The notes beneath the pieces were generated by a model. The model had not been told where the DNA came from. It saw nothing but the letters and a program-made list of their open reading frames with translations, and made no database searches. From positions 31,246,045 to 31,310,044 of the forward strand of contig OY759221.1 in NCBI GenBank assembly GCA_963662175.1: 64,000 nucleotides of DNA, written 5' to 3'. Made by a program: the position numbers and the translations under genes. How positions within the stretch are numbered: the stretch's first letter is position 1; each line of letters opens with the position of its first letter. Source of the DNA: Aradus depressus (Eukaryota > Arthropoda > Insecta > Hemiptera > Aradidae). This document shows, one piece after another, positions 52,255 to 63,554 of this stretch.

Positions 52255-52482
52255 AAAACTTGAATCATCGTCAATGTACTTTCCCAGAACGAATTAGTAA
52301 ATTTTGAGTCAGGTATTGTCCTCATGGCGTTTTGACTTTAAATTAGAAATTTCATGTCGATACATTCATTACATTTGCAGTTATTGGGATTTTTCAGTTG
52401 AAGCCCCACTCTGATCCCCCTTTCTCTTTGGCCGATTCCTGCTTCACCAAAAGACCGCCGGGAGAATCAACGTTTTATTCGT
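52255..52482 (+). mobile_element. Family M copy
   Basis: CATCGTCAATGTACTTTCCC, AATTTCATGTCGATACATTC, ATTACATTTGCAGTTATTGG and TTCTCTTTGGCCGATTCC. A SINE-A follows immediately. Confidence 0.7.
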
Positions 52483-52484
52483 TC

Positions 52485-52766
52485 GCGCCGGTAGCTCAGT
52501 GGTATGTGTGCTTGCCTTCTGAGCTCAAGGTCGTGGGTTCGACACCCCACCGAGGCCCTAGGAGGTAAAATAAACTTAAGCACGCCGTCCTTCGGATGGG
52601 ATGTTAAGCGATGGTCCCGAGCCTGTACGATGTCAGATACTCGTTAAAGACCTCTGCCCTAGATGAATAAAATTTAGGGTAGGCAACATTTAGGACTCCC
52701 ATAGTAGAGTCGAGCTCATGTCCACCAGAGTGACGAAAGAGCGCTCTGGTAGTAGGCGATATGAAG
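52485..52766 (+). mobile_element. SINE-A, 3' truncated
   Basis: Head complete (GCGCCGGTAGCTCAGTGGTA). The body has a short deletion after CGAGGCCCTAGGAGG. Ends at GTAGTAGGCGATATGA. Confidence 0.85.
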
Positions 52767-52936
52767 GATAGCATGTGTCCTGTTCCATCCTAACCTATAT
52801 CCTAGCCTTTTCACTAAAACCCTAGATTCACAAATTTCAGTAGCATCTTTAGGGCCTATTTATATTTTTCCGACTTTTGATTTCACTTATTTTGTGAATA
52901 TGAAGACATGTTAAAGAATATATGTGAATAGTTATA

Positions 52937-53068
52937 ATATCGCCTAACACCAGAGTGCTCTTTCGTCGCTCTGGTGGACATGAATCCTACTCTACTATGG
53001 GAGACCTAAACTTTGTCTACACTAAATTTTTATGCACCTACCGTCAGGGTCATTAACGAGTCTCTGAA
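52937..53068 (-). mobile_element. SINE-A fragment
   Basis: AATATCGCCTAACACCAGAG to GGTCATTAACGAGTCTCTGA. Confidence 0.75.
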
Positions 53069-53439
53069 ATGGAAGATATGTGAAAAAATAAATAACGGGT
53101 AAATTCTAGAAAAGTACCAAAAAATGAAAGTAGAAGGTTAGAGTAACATGACACAGAAACTTGATGACATTACTTTTTGTGGGACCGTTTCAGGCATCAT
53201 TACATATGAGAAGTGAAAAAATGATAATCCAATTGTTTCAGAAAAAATGAAATGTAATATTGGCATGAAAAAAATAAAATAAAATAATAAAATGATATAC
53301 CCTGGAAAGGGGGGTGGCAAAAAGACACAGTCTGATGGTTTTGTAAAGGATAATTCTACAGAGGGGATATGTATTTCATATAACAAAGGGCCCACACATA
53401 AGGAAAAATGACCAGTTTTATACAAAATCCTGGGAAATT
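53069..53439. other. Unassigned
   Basis: The 116-codon minus-strand frame (53138-53488) is Phe/Ile-rich with no recognisable domain and its upstream end overlaps M; not supported as a gene. Confidence 0.35.
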
Positions 53440-53590
53440 CTAACAATGAGGTCATCGATGAGATCATAGGAGTCCTTATGTAAGTCAACTACTGATTATT
53501 TGCGCAAACGGTCAATTTCAGAGCGAGAGCGAAAAGTTAATCGATTAGTTCGATCTGGAGAAGTACATAGCTTGTTTTTTACTATCACCA
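53440..53590 (-). mobile_element. Family M fragment
   Basis: CCTTATGTAAGTCAACTACT, GCAAACGGTCAATTTCAGAG and CTGGAGAAGTACATAGC. Confidence 0.65.
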
Positions 53591-54079
53591 CCAGTTTTCA
53601 AAAAAATCACCCTCTTTTATTCATGGTCGTCCAAATTTTTGTAATGGCAACCAACTTTGGGAAGCACAAATAATGACCTTTACAAAAGGCCAAACAATGT
53701 GGGGCATAACTAACGACCTGTACAATATAGATATGTATATAGATACCTATATGCATATATAAGTACATAAGAATTTGAATGAATCGCATATTTAATGAAA
53801 ATGTAGTTTCCGGAGGTCTTAGCAACCCAGTGAGCACATAAGGTGACTTCTGTGGGTGTGTAGTCAATAAGTCCAGGTATGGTTGAGACTCGGGTTGGTT
53901 CGAGCCCACCAAGATATCAAGATTCAGGGCGGGTCTTCCAACCAACTTCTGAATATTGACATTATAATAATATGTGGCGGAATATCAAGGGAATATACAG
54001 AGGGTATATACAGAGCTTCTGTATGGAACCGCGGTCACTTACAGTTATACAAAAACATCCGGAAAACATACACATCTTC
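53591..54079. other. Unassigned
   Basis: Frames at 53607-53945 (minus) and 53883-54086 (plus) overlap and neither is recognisable. Confidence 0.35.
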
Positions 54080-54198
54080 CCCTTAAATCCCCCTACCCTA
54101 GGTGAATAAACCTACGTAGGACTCCCACAGTAGAATCGAATGAGCGCTCTGGTAGTAGGCGATATGACATCGTAGTTATAAGCTTGGGCGTAAGTCAC
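54080..54198 (+). mobile_element. SINE-A 3' fragment with internal deletion
   Basis: CCCCCTACCCTAGGTGAATA, GGACTCCCACAGTAGAATCG and GAGCGCTCTGGTAGTAGGCG. Confidence 0.75.
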
Positions 54199-54214
54199 AC
54201 GTGCGAATTAATTA

Positions 54215-54580
54215 ACTTTTCTCTCCACATTCGAAACCAGTCGAACGCTTGCGCTAATTATCTATAATTTACTTACACAAGGGCTTCTAAATCCTTATAC
54301 TAAATGTTGTGTCGATAAATTCATTACATCGGCAGTTATTAGGGTCTTTGTGTTGAGCCCCCTTTGATCCCCCCTTCCCTTCGGCCGATTGTGCTGAAAA
54401 TTAATAAGTGTCGTCCTTATGGAGTTTTGGACACACATATAAAATTTCATTCCGATTTATTCGTTCTATCGGGAGTTATCGTGTTTACAGACACACATAC
54501 ACAGAATTCGTTGATAACTCCATATCGAAGTTCTGGCAGATTACATAACTTCCCCTATACAACATATAGCCTGGGAAAGT
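54215..54580 (+). mobile_element. Family M copy with complete 3' end
   Basis: TAAATGTTGTGTCGATAAAT, TTCCCTTCGGCCGATTGTGC, ATCGGGAGTTATCGTGTTTA, then TTACATAACTTCCCCTATAC and TATAGCCTGGGAAAGTAAAA. Confidence 0.78.
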
Positions 54581-54984
54581 AAAAGAAAGAAGACAGTTTT
54601 TGCTGAGGGGAACGTTGAGCTCCGGACAAAGTTGGTCAAGTCAGGTAAGTTGGTTTGTAAGAACTAATATAGCTTAGGACATGGAGCTTTTGTCCAAAGT
54701 TGGATTTTTTTTTGGAGAGAAGATGATGGTCAATTCTAGCGCTCAAGATTTTGTACATTGTGATGTGAATGGTTTCGCCAAAAAGCTCTACAGTAATACA
54801 TTTGGCGTGGCACCTCAAGAAACAAATATTTCACTTGAAACAAATTTTATGATATATTCAGAGGCTCTGAAGAAATAGGGCAATTTAGAGCTACGATTCT
54901 ACTATGGGAAAGTTCCGTCCAATTCACCACCAAAATTATTGTGCTAATTAAGTGACTGCACAGTACCCGAAACAATACAAACTG
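54581..54984. other. Unassigned; two opposed short frames
   Basis: The plus frame at 54681-54878 (VNSSAQDFVHCDVNGFAKKL) has balanced amino-acid use but I recognise no family. The minus frame over the same DNA is its shadow. It could be an eroded exon or retroelement scrap. Confidence 0.25.
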
Positions 54985-55423
54985 CTTACATACGTTTTTT
55001 TGAGAAAACTTTCCACACATACAAACCCAGGAATACGTACTTTATCTTCACAACACTTACCACAAAACTCCCCACGAAGGTTGAAGAGAAGATGGAACCG
55101 CGACTTACGGCCACCTCAAATCCTATTCGTTCTTCATATTTTTTTTTACATTATTTTCCTTCACTTTTATCATCTCTCTTACCCATCCATCAAAATTGTC
55201 TTTCAATTCCTTTTTATTTACTAATTTTTTTAATTTTTTTATTTATTTTTTTCTGTTCTTGTCCTAACAATTAAGATACATTTTCGTCCCGAGGACCTAC
55301 CACAGGGTGGCCTTCCTCTCACATGCCATTCACGCCAACATATCAATACCTACCATCATAGATGCTGGTTGTTGCACCCTAGCAACAGTTGCATCTTTAT
55401 AAATAAAAAAAAAAAAAAAAAAT
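54985..55423 (+). pseudogene. Jockey-type LINE 3' end with poly-A tail
   Basis: 55007-55125 encodes KLSTHTNPGIRTLSSQ, then PRRLKRRWNRDLR, aligning with SHNNPLVRALHST and RRLKRQWPRDLL at the end of the 48.8-kb jockey copy. The 3' UTR has a T-rich part, then TTAAGATACATTTTCGTCCC and CTGGTTGTTGCACCCTAGCA. It ends in ATAAATAAA and a poly-A run to 55423. Probably a different jockey lineage from the 13.4/48.8-kb family because the UTR differs. Confidence 0.62.
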
Positions 55424-56114
55424 TGACTTGTTCACTTGTAAACATTTCTGTATAAAGATTTAATTTATATTTATTTCACACTTAGGTCATGAATCTCAGA
55501 GTAAATTTTCAGTGTTAATTCTGGCTCACGAAAAAAACATTTTTTTTTTTTTTTAATGCTCATGCTTTTATACATTTTTTTAAATTTAGAAAAGACAGTG
55601 ACTGCACATGAATATTCTTGCGTTTATTGGAAATTATGTTCTTAGATTTTTGTTATAGTTAAAAGATGCCTAAATATTGTAACATTCTGTTCATTTCTGT
55701 AATGTAGGACAAAGTGAGCGATATATAAATATATTTTTCTTTAATATACGTTTCAATATTTTTTTTTCATCCCTTTTATTAAAAAAAAAAAAAAATGAAA
55801 AAGTAGATAAAATCTATTATTGTGTTTTCATATTTTCAAAAAAAAATTCTAAAATTGTGGACTTCTCCTTTCTAGACTTGGAGTATTGTAATTGACCAGA
55901 ACACATGACTCGGATCTTGTTTAGTTTGAGGGGGGCGTTTATAGTTGTATTCGGAGCCAAAATTTACATAAATCAGTTTTACATATATGGTCAAAATATT
56001 CAAATTTTTAGGAAGCAAAAAAAAATTGATGATTCTACATGAAACTCGGGGTTGCGTTCCTGACATATTATTTCAAGAGGATATCAATTTGAAATTGCTG
56101 AGAATCTATACTTT
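55424..56114. other. Unassigned AT-rich
   Basis: Several long T and A runs; short frames at 55872-56181 on both strands show no domain. Confidence 0.4.
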
Positions 56115-56407
56115 AATGGGTCTTATCATCCACAATGTACTTCCCCAGCACGAATTTTTGCTCTCCCTTCCAAACCAATAGACAGTTTGAGCTGAAAATT
56201 AATAGGTTAAGTCTATTGGGAGTTATGGTGTTCACAGGCACACACCAGAAAGGAATATTACAGTCCTAACAATACAAAGAATAGGGCATGTTTTGGAATA
56301 GGCCAGAAATTCTATATTGAGTTTTCAACCAAAATTTCATCTTTCCCGACCAGCTGAAAAATAGAAAAATGAAAACAATATTTCTGTCTGTGAGTGTATG
56401 TGTCTGT
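56115..56407. mobile_element. Family M copies, plus then minus
   Basis: 56130-56260 plus (CCACAATGTACTTCCCCAGC; GGGAGTTATGGTGTTCACAG). 56300-56407 minus (AATAGGCCAGAAATTCTATA; GTTTTCAACCAAAATTTCAT), up to the SINE target site. Confidence 0.68.
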
Positions 56408-56749
56408 TAGTTAGTTATTATGACTCATGCCCGGGCTTTAACTACGAGGTCATATCGCCTACTACCAGAGCGCTCTTTCGTCACTCTGGTGGACATGAGC
56501 CCGACTCTACTGTGGGAGTCCTATATTTTGCCTACCCTAAATTTTTATTCACCAAGGGCAGGGGTCTTTAACGAGTACTTGACATCGTACAGGCTCGGGA
56601 CCATCACTTAACGTCCCATCCGAAGGATGGCGTGCTTAAGTTTATTTTACCTCCCAGATAAAATAAACTAAGGGCCTCGGTCGGGTTACGAACCCACGCT
56701 CTTGAGCTCAGAAGCCAAGTACGCATACCACTGAGCTACCGGCGCCCTC
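56408..56749 (-). mobile_element. SINE-A, full length, 15-bp target duplication in M
   Basis: Complete minus-strand copy. AGTGTATGTGTCTGT is present at 56393-56407 and 56750-56764, so the insertion into the M copy is unambiguous. Confidence 0.94.
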
Positions 56750-57330
56750 AGTGTATGTGTCTGTGAACACGATAACTACCGTAATGGATGTATCGAAACG
56801 AAATTTTATTTGTGTAAACAAAACCTCATGAACACGAAACTTATTGATTTTCAGAACAAGAGAGTGAGGGGATTAGGGGGGGGCTTAACACAAAAAAACT
56901 TTAATAACTACCGTTATAATTAATTTATTGGGACCAAAATTCATATGTAAATTCAAAGCCTTATAAGGGCGACATATTAATAATATTAATTTTCCGCAGA
57001 AAGGGCCGAAGGGAATATCAGAGGGGAGGGCTTAACATAAAAACCCAATAACTGCCGAAGTGACTGTATCGACACATTGCCGTGTCATTCATCAACGACA
57101 TTTTTTTTTTTTTTTTTTTTAATTTTTGAGATGAGGGGATTCGGAAAACTTCCTGGACCTTTACTACTCAGAATTTCTGACAATTACATAACTTCCCCTA
57201 TACTAAGGACAGCTGAGTGAAAGTAACAAATATTTGTTGTGGATCTTCCAATATAGAGTCTATATAATATTCTGGGACCACTTTCTAAGTTTCCTTTCAT
57301 GAAAAAATAATTTTACTTTCTTATTCTTGC
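56750..57330. mobile_element. Family M copy, continuing after SINE-A
   Basis: Minus-strand modules to about 57075, then the variant end block on the plus strand (TTTACTACTCAGAATTTCTG; ACATAACTTCCCCTATACTA) shared with 28225-28420. Confidence 0.7.
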
Positions 57331-57864
57331 AGTTACTTCCTTTCCCAGAGATAAATTTTCTTATTCTATTGTTGTAGGTAAGTGGAATATTATGTCCTTC
57401 ATCAATATTTAACTACCCTATATCAAGTGGAACAATACTTCATGTATGATTTGGATTTAAATTAAATAAATACATTTAAATAAAAATGCATTGAAATAAA
57501 GTAATGAGTGGAGTATTTATTTACAAAATGTCCGCCCAAAACATCATTGGCTCGCTTCTGTGACAGAACATTTCAAATGAAAGTGTACAACAAATGCACA
57601 AAAAAAAGATAAAATATCCTTAGAAATAAATAAAGCTACCAACCAAAAGGAACATTTGTATGAACGACCAAATTTATTTTAACTATTCCCCTTTGTTAAC
57701 ACCCTGATCCGGTTCTATTTCCACATATACCTATTTTTGTTATTATCTGTCATTATTATAGGTTTCCACATATATGTTATTATCTGTTATGTTTTTTAGT
57801 TTTATTCATTACTTATTAGTCAAAGAATGTTATTTTTTGTAAATTAAGAAAAATTAGTCTTTTG
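57331..57864. other. Unassigned AT-rich
   Basis: No gene or repeat match seen. Confidence 0.4.
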
Positions 57865-58130
57865 TCAAATATTTCATGATGTAGCTAACGGTTAAGCCGG
57901 GGGAATCCCTAATTGAAGTGGCACCTTTCACCAGAGATATATTGGAGGGGTCGCACTCTGCAAACTAACTTAGTTCATAACTAGACCTGACGATAGTGTG
58001 AGGCCAAAACAAGTAGTTTTATTTTTATAAATATCTTTAGTGAAATATAAAATATTTCAAAAAATAAGTTTGTTTTATTTATTTATTACAAATTCCACAA
58101 TATGTCCGCGTTCCTCAACTTAGAACATCT
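57865..58130 (+). mobile_element. Penelope-like end, diverged hammerhead core
   Basis: GTAGCTAACGGTTAAGCCGG, CCTTTCACCAGAGATATATT, AGTTCATAACTAGACCTGAC, GATAGTGTGAGGCC then AAAACAAGTAGTT, and CAAAAAATAAGTTTGTTTTA. It parallels 45295-45600 in the opposite orientation. CTGACGA is kept, but the GAAA box (AAAA) and stem III are damaged. Confidence 0.6.
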
Positions 58131-58559
58131 TTACTATACAAAACACTAATATGTACTTCCACTCATAACCAACGCCCTTATGGTACTGCACTAGCCAAAC
58201 CAACACATTGATCCCATCTTCCCACAAATTCAATCATTTGAAATTAATTTTTACGCAGTAAATCAAATTCAAGAATTACCAATTCCTGGATCGGCATCTA
58301 GTGCCCGGCCCTTCGTTGGACGCCAACCAGGTCCGTTTACAGTCTTCTACAGACTGTCGGTGGAATGAAGACACATCCTGCTCCCCTTCTCTTTCTGTTC
58401 TAATAAAGATCTCATTACCTGTATATGTTGGCTCCTGTTCAACTATTCCCACCAGATCTCTACATCTTACACAAACAGACACCTAATCAAACATCAAACT
58501 ACTATTAACTATTTTATGATCAACATTAATCTATTTTGAACCCAATTTTTCAGGATGTT
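58131..58559. other. Unassigned
   Basis: 58276-58486 has open frames on both strands; neither shows a domain. Confidence 0.35.
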
Positions 58560-58690
58560 CGTATTTTATTACCTCCCCAGCCATATCAAGTACAACAAGT
58601 TTAGGTAATAAGTTTTCCGGTTTTCATCAGAATTTTATGTATTCCGACCGGTTTTCTGCATGTACTTTGAATCCGGACGATCTGAGAAAA
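58560..58690 (-). mobile_element. Family M fragment
   Basis: TTACCTCCCCAGCCATATCA, AATAAGTTTTCCGGTTTTCA and CAGAATTTTATGTATTCCGA. Confidence 0.55.
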
Positions 58691-58702
58691 ATTGTATTTT
58701 AT

Positions 58703-58780
58703 AGGTTGGGTTAGGTTAGGTTTTATAACTCATGCCCGGGCTTTAACTACGAGGTCATATCGCCTACTACCAGAGCGCTT
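58703..58780 (-). mobile_element. SINE-A, severely 5' truncated
   Basis: GGTTGGGTTAGGTTAGGTTT to CCTACTACCAGAGCGCT: the last 78 bp of the element only. Confidence 0.85.
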
Positions 58781-59195
58781 CCAGCACTATGCACTAGTAA
58801 ACTAAGACTTTGAAATTATTAAATAAAAATAAAATCCTGAAAAAGTGGATTTATCCGGTTGTAAAGCCTCATGTAAAGAATTTCTACAGAGTAAACAATT
58901 CCACGAACCCCTATTGGTCAGAATTATAATGTTCTGGAACCAACCTGAAGGTTTAAAAAAAGAAAAGATAATTCCTTGAAGAACTAGGAACAAAGAATGA
59001 ACTTTAGCATTAAAAGGAAAGGGGAAAAAATTCCGTTTCAACACAAAAATACATAGAATACATTTTTTTTGTGGTTTTAGAAAGAATAAAGGAAATAATC
59101 CAGAGAGAAAAACAAGAAAAAGCTACATAACAAAGGAGTTCCAGAAAGCTGAGGTGCTAAATGTGTGAGGAAAAAAGATAAGAGTATTGTAGTTA
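58781..59195. other. Unassigned
   Basis: A-rich; the minus frame at 58802-59044 has no motif. Confidence 0.35.
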
Positions 59196-59525
59196 TTGAG
59201 ACTCATGCCCGGGCTTTAACTACGAGGTCATATCGCCTACTACCAGAGCGCTTTCGTCACTCTGGTGGACATGAGCCCGACTCTACTATGGGAGTCCTAA
59301 ATTTTGCGTACCCTATATTTTTATTCACCTAGGGCAGGGGTCATTAACGAGTACCTGACATCGTACAGGCTCGGGACCATCGCTTAACGTTCCATTCGAA
59401 GGACGGCGTGCTCAAGTTTATATTACCTCCCAGATAAAATAAACTAAGGGCCTCGGTTGGGTTACGAACCCACGATCGTGAGCTCAGAAGACAAGCACGC
59501 ATTCCACTGAGCTACCAGCGCCCTC
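59196..59525 (-). mobile_element. SINE-A, nearly full length
   Basis: Minus-strand copy from GAGACTCATGCCCGGGC to CTGAGCTACCAGCGCCCTC; the extreme 3' end is shortened. Confidence 0.9.
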
Positions 59526-59841
59526 TTGTATTTTAGATAAAAAGAATTGAAAAGATGCGTGATTAGGTCAAAAATAAAAGTGGTATCTTGTAAAATGTAC
59601 TTAGCCCCAAGGTAATTTCCATCCGATTTTGGCCAAAATCTATTCAGATATAAGTAAGCACGTGTGATTTTTCTATTCAAAATTTCAAGTTCATAGCAAC
59701 TATCTTTTTTGCGTTAGAGAGCTCACAACTTTCTATCACTTACACACATTCGCTGACATCGCGAAAATCACCAGAACAAACTCGATCTCGGATTTTCCTA
59801 CGATTACGATACTTTCTTATTTTATATGAGGTATACTACTG
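59526..59841. other. Unassigned
   Basis: No gene or repeat match seen. Confidence 0.4.
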
Positions 59842-59990
59842 AGGGTGCCGGTAGCTGCTCAAGATCGCGGTTTCGAAATCCGACCGAGACCTTTAGGTTA
59901 AATAAACTAAGGGCCTCGGTCGGGTTTCGAACCCACGATCATGAGCTCAGAGGGCAAGCACGCATACCACAGAGCTACCTGCGCCCTCGG
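59842..59990. mobile_element. SINE-A heads joined as a palindrome
   Basis: A plus-strand head (59842-59896: GGGTGCCGGTAGCTGCTCAA; GGTTTCGAAATCCGACCGAG) is followed directly by a minus-strand head (59898-59990: CTAAGGGCCTCGGTCGGGTT; ACAGAGCTACCTGCGCCCTC). The bodies are missing. Confidence 0.85.
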
Positions 59991-60239
59991 TTAGTTCTCG
60001 ACAATAAAAAATATTTTAAAATCTACAGTTGATCAGTTTTTAAATCGCTAAAATTTAATAATTTTTTTATAACTTTTCCGGAAATGTCTTTTTTACGACG
60101 ACATTTTGGGACGTTCTCATGCCTCTTTCTCAGGTCGCAATGTGCGAACTATAGAGATGTAGTATATCCATGTCTATATTTCCTTATAACATAATATATA
60201 CCTACTTATCAATATGTGTAAATATACTATGGCTAGTTG
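59991..60239. other. Unassigned, possible Penelope-like scrap at 60065-60140
   Basis: The reverse complement carries CCTGAGAAAGAGGCATGAG, then ACGTCCCAAAATGTCGTCG. The CTGAGAA and (G)AAA spacing recalls the hammerhead-bearing Penelope ends, but the core is too damaged to call. Confidence 0.3.
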
Positions 60240-60440
60240 TGAATAACTCATTATATTTTTGTTTATTGTTTTGATCGATCTGCTAGCAGCTGGTGACGGG
60301 ATGGGGGGGGGCAACCACCGATCGCCACAAGTTGGTCGGCCGGTATTAGCCCCAGCCCGCCGTAGCCTCAGATCCCGAGCTCGCTCTACAAAGATGAACG
60401 AGTGATGTTGTACACAAGCAAAGTGCACCCAAAAACAATA
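60240..60440. other. GC-rich island, unassigned
   Basis: Markedly GC-rich (GTCGGCCGGTATTAGCCCCA; CCCGCCGTAGCCTCAGATCC), ending near AATAAAG at 60438. The minus-strand frame (60174-60428) has RARDLRLRRAGANTGRPTCG but no known domain. Possibly part of a retroelement ORF or a 5' exon. Confidence 0.35.
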
Positions 60441-60630
60441 AAGAATAATAAAATTCCTGTTATGGCCACGTCACATTTTTTTAATAAAAGAAACCTGTTT
60501 TTATTCAAAAATTGTTCTTGTCCAGTAATGTGAACTTTTCGCAAATCCGAACCTTGTGATTGGAAATGGCGAGAGTGAACAGTACAGAACTTTTACAAGT
60601 GTAAAGTTAGGGTGGTGTGGAGGGGGTAAA

Positions 60631-60726
60631 ATGAGTCTGTCTCAAGATGATGTCACTGATAATAGCTCTCAGATAGTTGAGAGTCCTCCAACCATAACGA
60701 AGCTGAACCACTCTCTCCTGGGTTGA
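60631..60726 (+). CDS. Short acidic/Ser-rich frame, unknown
   Basis: Begins ATGAGTCTGTCTCAAGATGA and encodes MSLSQDDVTDNSSQIVESPP, then about 11 more residues before a stop. Codon use looks more protein-like than the surroundings, and the upstream 90 bp are GC-richer. It could be a first exon or the start of a LINE ORF1. I do not recognise it. Confidence 0.15.
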   Translation: MSLSQDDVTDNSSQIVESPPTITKLNHSLLG

Positions 60727-60963
60727 ACAGCGACCCAGCCTTTTAACAACACTCTCATTGACTTCTCTAAAGCCTCAACCAGCTTTGTCGCATTTCACAC
60801 AATGATCCAATCACATTGGTTCATTAGTGATTTTATTTTTACTTTCTTGTGTAAGGGACAAAATGCGGAATGGAGTGTTCAAGGGAATTTCACGTTTCAA
60901 AGTCCCCTGAATACGTTTTGAACATTTTCGCCTCTTCGCTGTATAATATGATGTAAGTTAGTC
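60727..60963. other. Unassigned
   Basis: In a shifted frame the sequence continues NNTLIDFSKASTSF, so the small frame upstream may once have been longer. Nothing recognised. Confidence 0.3.
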
Positions 60964-61033
60964 AGTTAATGTGACTCATGCCCGGGCTTTAACTACGAGG
61001 TCATATTGACTACTACCAGAGCGCTCTTCCGTT
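60964..61033 (-). mobile_element. SINE-A 3' scrap
   Basis: GTGACTCATGCCCGGGCTTT to ACTACCAGAGCGCTCTTCCG. Confidence 0.8.
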
Positions 61034-61238
61034 GCCCTATCCAGGTTTATTTGACAACCTGTGAATAAATCAATAAAACATGTGGGGGCGCCACAATACT
61101 AATTTTAATTAAATTAAAAAAAAATCTATGTAATTTATTTATCTACTGTATAATATTTTTTTTTTGCACTCTTATTTTCAAGTATTTATTTATTCATTTC
61201 ATTTTATTTTTTAATAGTATTGTTTAATTCTAATCCAT

Positions 61239-61462
61239 ATTTTTTTTTTTTTTTTTTTTTTTGCCTTATGTACGATGCATATTAGCCATGACTCTTATTA
61301 ATGGAGTTTTACCTAATTATTTACGACATCCATGGCCCCGGGAGGAAGTTTTATCTACGAAATAAAACTCACTCCCGGACGGGATTCGAACTCGCAAACC
61401 AAGGTGAGACCATGCGAACAAAGCCCTACGCTCTAGCCCGCACGGCCACTATGGCTCCCACT
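61239..61462 (-). mobile_element. SINE-B, full length, minus
   Basis: The poly-T at 61241-61262 is the poly-A tail on the other strand. Then come the body (TACGATGCATATTAGCCATG; ACGAAATAAAACTCACTCCC), B box (GGGATTCGAACTCGC) and A-box side (CTCTAGCCCGCACGGCCAC). Confidence 0.85.
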
Positions 61463-62317
61463 CTAAAAGTTAATATCTGTTTATATATCTAATTTATAAG
61501 CTATCTTAATGCATACATTCTTATGACGTATCCTATTATCATGTATTGGTAATAAATATTATTACTTTTATTACCTCATTTTTTCATGTCTAAATACTTA
61601 CGTCAATCATAATATTCAATCTATATTTTCGTCTTATAAAAATATTTCATCCTGACTATAAATTATCCATGTAACCATTGACAAAATCTATTTATTAATT
61701 ACATTGCATTTTACTTTATTTTGGGGCCTTTTTTGTTAAAATGAGTTAACCAGCCGAGATGTTAATACAAGTTTGAACCATTTTGAAAACATATTTCTTC
61801 ATATTTGTCTTCTTGTTTATCAATAGTTTTATTTTATTTATGATTATTTTTTATTTTTTGAATATTTATTAATATTTTTGTATTAATTTTAGTTTAGTTA
61901 GTTGTTATTAACTCATTCCTACTAAATTTAGCTTACCCTAAATTCTCATTAAGCTAGTTCAAGTCTTTAACAAGTCGGATCTTTATTTAAAAAACATTTT
62001 TTGGGAGGCCATGTAAGTGTTATTTCATTAATCATTTTTTATCTATTGTTAATTTACAAATGTTCTCAATTAATAATTATTTCCACTATAGTTTTCTATT
62101 ATTTCAATTTAAAAATACTAATATACTTTTTAAATTACAGGTAAGCCATAAAAGACATCTAGACAATATTGGCTGGGAAACAGATGTAAAGGTATTTAAA
62201 ATATGTACAGTTTTCTACTTTGGCCCCCGGTTGGGTAAATCGGCTGTAGCTCAGGAGCTCAAGGATAGTCACAAGGTCTGTGCATTATTTTCCCAAATTT
62301 TAAATAAAAAATACCCT
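61463..62317. other. AT-rich, unassigned
   Basis: A 93-codon frame (62060-62341) includes FGPRLGKSAVAQELKDSHKV but its end is SINE-A sequence. I recognise no domain. 61920-61985 carries a faint SINE-A-like trace (AGCTTACCCTAAATTCTCAT; CAAGTCTTTAACAAGTC). Confidence 0.35.
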
Positions 62318-62478
62318 CATGCCCGGGCTATTAACTACTAAGTTAAATCGCCTACTACCAGAGCGCTCTTTCTTCACTCTGATGGACATAAGCCTTTACT
62401 GAGGGAGTTCTGAACTTTGCCTATCTAGATTTATTCACCATCGCTTAACGTCCCATCCGAAGGACGACCTACAAAATA
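62318..62478 (-). mobile_element. SINE-A with internal deletion
   Basis: CTCATGCCCGGGCTATTAAC, GAGCGCTCTTTCTTCACTCT and ATCGCTTAACGTCCCATCCG. The middle and the head are lost. Confidence 0.8.
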
Positions 62479-63009
62479 CCCTAATTATATTGAACAATTT
62501 TCATTGAATATATTATTACAAAATGAATAGGTCATTTCCTGTATTCATTGTTGATCTAGAATGACCCGGAAGAAATTACATTAATTTCACAATCTATTAT
62601 TTTTTTAATTTTTATTGAGTTTTAAAGATCTTAATAAAAGTAGTTTTCTTAACATTTTTAAATTATTTTATTGTTTTCATCCGTCTAAAAAGTTGTTTTA
62701 GACCATGTTATCACTTTTAGACGTTCCAGACAGTTCGAATTAAATTAAATTCATCATTTTAAATTTCAATGATAATGCATGGGATCTTCTAGGCTTTAGT
62801 AAATCCTATTATATTGGATGAGTGAGATTGAGTCAGTCAGCTGTTTTATGGATTGTGAACGAAGCTCATAAATATGGTAATGAGACATTGAACATATCTT
62901 CATGAGATATTTTCATGGTTAGTTAACATGAAAAAAATTCCTTTGAGTCAAAAAATAATTATCCCATTGGTTCAGTATGACCGATTTGGAATGTACACTA
63001 TGAAGTATT
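62479..63009. other. Unassigned AT-rich
   Basis: No gene or repeat match seen. Confidence 0.4.
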
Positions 63010-63245
63010 TTTAACCCCCGACGCAAAAGGAAGGTTGTTATAAGTTTAAAGCCTTTGTCTGTGTGTGTGTGTCTGTGGCATCGTAGCTCCAAGACGGCTG
63101 AACCGGAAGGACTTCTTTCGTTTCAAAAGCTGATATTTGCGAGATGGTTCTTAGCCATGTTGGATGGAAATCGGGTGTACCGTCTCCAAGATCTTCAGGT
63201 TTCATCAGAGCCTGTATAGGGATCTCGGCCTCTATTACAGCTAGA
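63010..63245. repeat. Possible dispersed repeat with GT run
   Basis: AACCCCCGACGCAAAAGGAA, a GT run at about 63059-63074, then GGCATCGTAGCTCCAAGACG and GCTGAACCGGAAGGACTT. Sequences of this type are common dispersed repeats in arthropod genomes as far as I know. There is only one copy here, so the call rests on outside knowledge. Confidence 0.35.
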
Positions 63246-63297
63246 GACTTGGAGTTTCAGCTCAGATACTTATATATAACTTTATGAGGATATCATT

Positions 63298-63465
63298 ATG
63301 CGTAGAGCTTTGCTCGCATGATCTTACACTGGTTGTGGATTCTAATCCCACCTGGGAGAGATTTTTATTTCATACATAGAACTCCCTTCCGGGGTCATAT
63401 ATGTTGTGTGTTTAAATACATTTCTATTGAGGCATGACCATAATGTACATGGTACGTAAGGCCAA
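63298..63465 (+). mobile_element. SINE-B, 5' truncated
   Basis: Starts within the head at GCGTAGAGCTTTGCTCGCAT, keeps a worn B box (GTGGATTCTAATCCCACC), and shows the body ACATAGAACTCCCTTCCGGG. More diverged than the other two copies. Confidence 0.72.
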
Positions 63466-63554
63466 ACAAATATATACTAGTATATTATATATATATATAT
63501 CAGTCTTTAAAATGAATACAATAACTGCCATTCGAAGCAACTAGTATATATATG

